From: Cristatella mucedo
Lineage: Eukaryota > Bryozoa > Phylactolaemata > Cristatellidae
Length of the DNA: 64,000 nucleotides
NCBI GenBank assembly: GCA_009760855.2
Contig: WPIO01000006.1
Coordinates: 558,001 to 622,000 of the forward strand
Direction: 5' to 3'
In this document: positions 61,623 through 64,000 of the stretch, one piece after another
Layout of the letters: each line of letters opens with the position of its first letter
Position numbering within the stretch: the first letter of the stretch is position 1
The notes under the pieces: generated by a model
Told to the model about the DNA's origin: nothing
The model's database searches: none
The model's input: only the letters and a program-made list of their open reading frames with translations
Position numbers and translations under genes: made by a program

Positions 61623-61955
61623 TCCAAAATGAAATTAAATAGTTAATAAATTAAAAATTAGTGAAGGGCAAAAGCACAACACTAAACACGAGAGTGCACG
61701 AGACTACCCCGAATACGTCTTACCTCTAGCAAGTGATGTAATCAAAGGATAGCCTTGAGTACCCACAATGCTGTCAGAAATCGTTTCCCCCTACTGTTTA
61801 TGGGATTGTTGAATCAACTGACCACGCTTTGAAGGTTTTTTCGATGCATTTTTATTTTTGATTTTTTCCGTGACCGTGGCCGAATTCGTATCTGCAAATT
61901 TTTGCAAGTCGATGAGGGCGACAGTATATCTTAATCGGTTGTTTAGACTTTAGAC

Positions 61956-62142
61956 CAATGGTTCTCAACCTTCCTAATACCGCGAACCTTACATTCAGTT
62001 CCTAATCTTGTGGTGACCCCCAACCGTAAAAACATCGTGTTCAAAATGTGGAAATGAGTGTATTCCGGTGGTCCTTATCGACCCCTGTGAAAAGGTAGTT
62101 CGACCCCCAAAGGGTTCACCACCTGCATGTTGACAACCGCTG
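61956..62142. mobile_element. SPIN-like hAT MITE
   Basis: A 187-bp non-autonomous hAT element. Its ends CAATGGTTCTCAACCT and (reverse) CAGCGGTTGTCAAC are terminal inverted repeats. They are flanked by 8-bp near-duplicates CTTTAGAC and CTCTAGAA, with the TCTAGA core typical of this group. Inside, GTGGTGACCCCCAACCGTAA and GACCCCTGTGAAAAGG, then GTTCGACCCCCAAAGGGTTC, resemble the SPIN (SPACE INVADERS) consensus as I remember it. No coding sequence. Confidence 0.7.
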
Positions 62143-62169
62143 CTCTAGAAGGTCCTGGCTATTGGTGAT

Positions 62170-62290
62170 CTTGGAGCTGGTGCAACTTTCTTAACGATCA
62201 AGGTTGCGGGTTTAAGTCCCAAAGTGAATGATTCTTTCTCACCTGCTGCAAGTGGTAGTGGTATCCTTGAAGTTTCTTCTGCCGCCATTT
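62170..62290 (+). mobile_element. SINE of the second type
   Basis: GTTGCGGGTTTAAGTCCC is the B-box. CACCTGCTGCAAGTGGTAGT follows and matches the 40.0-kb copy. Confidence 0.45.
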
Positions 62291-62485
62291 CAAGCATGCC
62301 GCTGAATCAGATCGTGTTTTTAGGATGAAAAGTCCAATCTAGGAGATTTCAGACTTCAGTCATACTTGACAATACAAATGAGATAGCTGCAGGTGCCATG
62401 GTCGGTGCTGTACGCTCGCATTTCAGTGTGGGAATATAATCAAACATTCCAACTTAACGACGGGTTTGTCATGTGCTAATACAAG

Positions 62486-63066
62486 GATAATAATTATAAT
62501 ATTGCTCTTGATAAAGCACCCTCAGAGAACTCAATCTCTTTGTAGGCGTTTTACATTTGCTGCAAAGGGAAGCGAAATTGAATGGTAAGTAATATCATGC
62601 TTAATTAGCAACATGAAAGACATCGTGGTTAGGGGTGACGTGCACAGGGTCAGCATGCAAGTGCGGTTAGTGATAGCATGCACAGTGTCAGCACGCCTAA
62701 GTACGTGAAGGACGAATCACAGGGACCCACTAAATACTGTCTTAAATAGGTGTGTTTTAAGTTCTTTTTAGATGTGGTCAAGTCGGCGTATGTTCTGACG
62801 CAAGTCGGGAGTAAGTTCTAGGCTCTGGGAGCATACGAACTAAATATATGGTCTCCAAAGGATTTGAGGTTTGTACGAGGTATTGGTAAACTGTTTAATT
62901 CCAAAAAAAGGTTGGTACGATGCTTGGCCTGGTTGGGGAGTAGATCTGAGAGATAGGCTGGAGCCAAAGAATGAAGTGACCTAAATGTGAGCGACAAAAC
63001 CTTAAAGTCGCTCACTTGCTTGGCTGGTAGCTTGTGCCGGTCGGCGAGAAGTGGTATGGTGATTTT
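62486..63066 (-). pseudogene. LINE family A C-terminal RT and 3' end
   Basis: The minus strand starts in the RT C-terminal part ([48 protein letters not shown]). The complete 3' UTR, hairpin and AAT repeat end at 62486. It is 5'-truncated at about 63066. Confidence 0.85.
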
Positions 63067-64000
63067 AGCGAAAGTAATAATACTCGTAAGAAGTAATTTG
63101 TTCCCGAAAAGGAACGAATTCATTTCATGGCACTTGGCTGTCGTTTGCGGCTATCTGTGCCCTACTGGGATTCTTTCTGTGCCGCAAGCAGAACTTTGTG
63201 TTTCAATCTAGCTGTGCTTTTAGCTGTATTTCTAGCGGTTTTTTCATTCTGCAGCTCCACAAGTATCGGTCAGATGTTGGAAGTACATCAGCGTTTGGCG
63301 TGCTGAACTTGTAAAAAATGATACTTGCTTTTAATGTGGCCATTGCCTTTTCCTAAAATAAAAAGGTTACGGGCTCTTCGTGGACTATGCTAGGCTCCTG
63401 GGGCTTTAGATCCGTTGACTGCTTTCACCGTGACTGAATTCCATCGTTGAATCCTGACACAATTTGAGAGCAGAGCTGGACACGGTTTTTCTAAATGAAA
63501 AGAAAGATGAAACCCTGAGTGCACCTAGACTATAGCTAAATGCACAGTTGCAGTTTTCTCAACCCCACCACTTGACTGGTCATTCCCAAACTGATCTCAG
63601 CCAAAGAGTTCAAAACAAACTGGCCTAGCCATCTTGGAGCAGACTGTCACCCGTATCCACAAGTCTTTCTTGGCACCAAGCCGCAGGCTCAACAATCAAA
63701 GTTTTCCCACTGATCTTAATACTTTTAGGAATCCAAATGATTCACCCGTGGTCAGGTTGCCTCGTGGTCTTAAGCCAGACATAAGACATTGGTAGAAAAT
63801 AAGGTCACGAATAACGACTCACCATAAAGAAAATTCAATTTTTTAAAGCTAAAAGCTGGTGGTAGTATTTGAAGGATTGGGCAATGACATTTGTAGTTTT
63901 TAATGAATTTCTATGAATATGTTGAATCAGACGAACCTTTATCCAGTTTTACTTTTCATTGTAATGAACGCTTAAGAGGATTGATGTGAACGACTGCCAC
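63067..64000. other. No gene recognised
   Basis: The right-hand end shows no repeat family or exon that I can support. Confidence 0.4.

Larger units (their letters stand above)
59471..61924 (-). pseudogene. Tigger/pogo-type DNA transposon with dead transposase
   Basis: The element is about 2.45 kb, the usual Tigger size. TA dinucleotides flank both ends and the imperfect terminal inverted repeats share ...GACTTG (59471 and 61924). On the minus strand an N-terminal part begins MSIARKRESG (about 61480). The HTH region includes HGWFDCFKKRDSF (about 61105-61145), and YLPERILNLDKT holds the first catalytic Asp (about 61030). After a nested LINE tail it continues SGLKAFKDRLTVLLCGNVQG, FKLKPL, WMAAVLF, and FLIQPLDQAAIAAFKTDYLR (about 60470-60530), the conserved segment after the DDE core. 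Stops and frameshifts are frequent, so it cannot encode an active transposase. Confidence 0.8.

Overview
The window is eukaryotic nuclear DNA from an animal, most likely an invertebrate. It has spliced exons with GT/AG boundaries, several families of decayed LINEs, tRNA-derived SINEs, DNA transposons, long microsatellites and no bacterial-style gene packing. A mollusc (snail-like) host is a reasonable guess from the SUEL/CUB-like receptor and the mix of repeats. That is inference; nothing here proves the taxon.

The main gene is one I assembled from splice sites on the minus strand. Four exons at 31537-31211, 25769-25401, 18733-18649 and 17945-17480 have good splice signals and join in one frame (boundary phases 1-1, 1-1, 1-2, 2-stop). 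They encode a SUEL/rhamnose-binding-lectin domain, a cysteine-containing CUB-like domain, a single transmembrane helix with a basic stop-transfer, and a cytoplasmic tail of about 155 residues with four tyrosines. The predicted product is a type I cell-surface receptor. Its signal-peptide exon was not found and must lie upstream, above 31.6 kb. Its introns (5.4, 6.7 and 0.7 kb) are loaded with transposon fragments.

Weaker gene candidates lie on the plus strand. A GC- and CpG-rich block at about 33.0-34.4 kb holds a 79-codon ORF that ends at a splice-donor-like site. A phase 1-1 exon at 35560-35742 has a ShKT-like cysteine pattern. An unidentified phase 0-0 exon candidate lies at 44565-44705.

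Much of the rest is transposon debris. LINE family A (CR1/L2-like, 3' end a hairpin followed by ATT repeats) and family B (a related reverse transcriptase with a different 3' end) occur in many truncated copies on both strands. An older family C lies at the left end. A GC-rich family D with R2/NeSL-like features lies at 9.4-12.05 and 58.1-59.2 kb. A tRNA-derived SINE shares its 3' hairpin with LINE A. The right end is a dense nest: a family D fragment, a TA repeat, a dead Tigger/pogo element with a LINE A tail inside it, a SPIN-like hAT MITE, a SINE and another LINE A copy. Long CA/CT, GA, CA/TA and TA microsatellites lie at 31.8, 45.0, 53.1 and 59.3 kb; the first sits inside a LINE reverse transcriptase.
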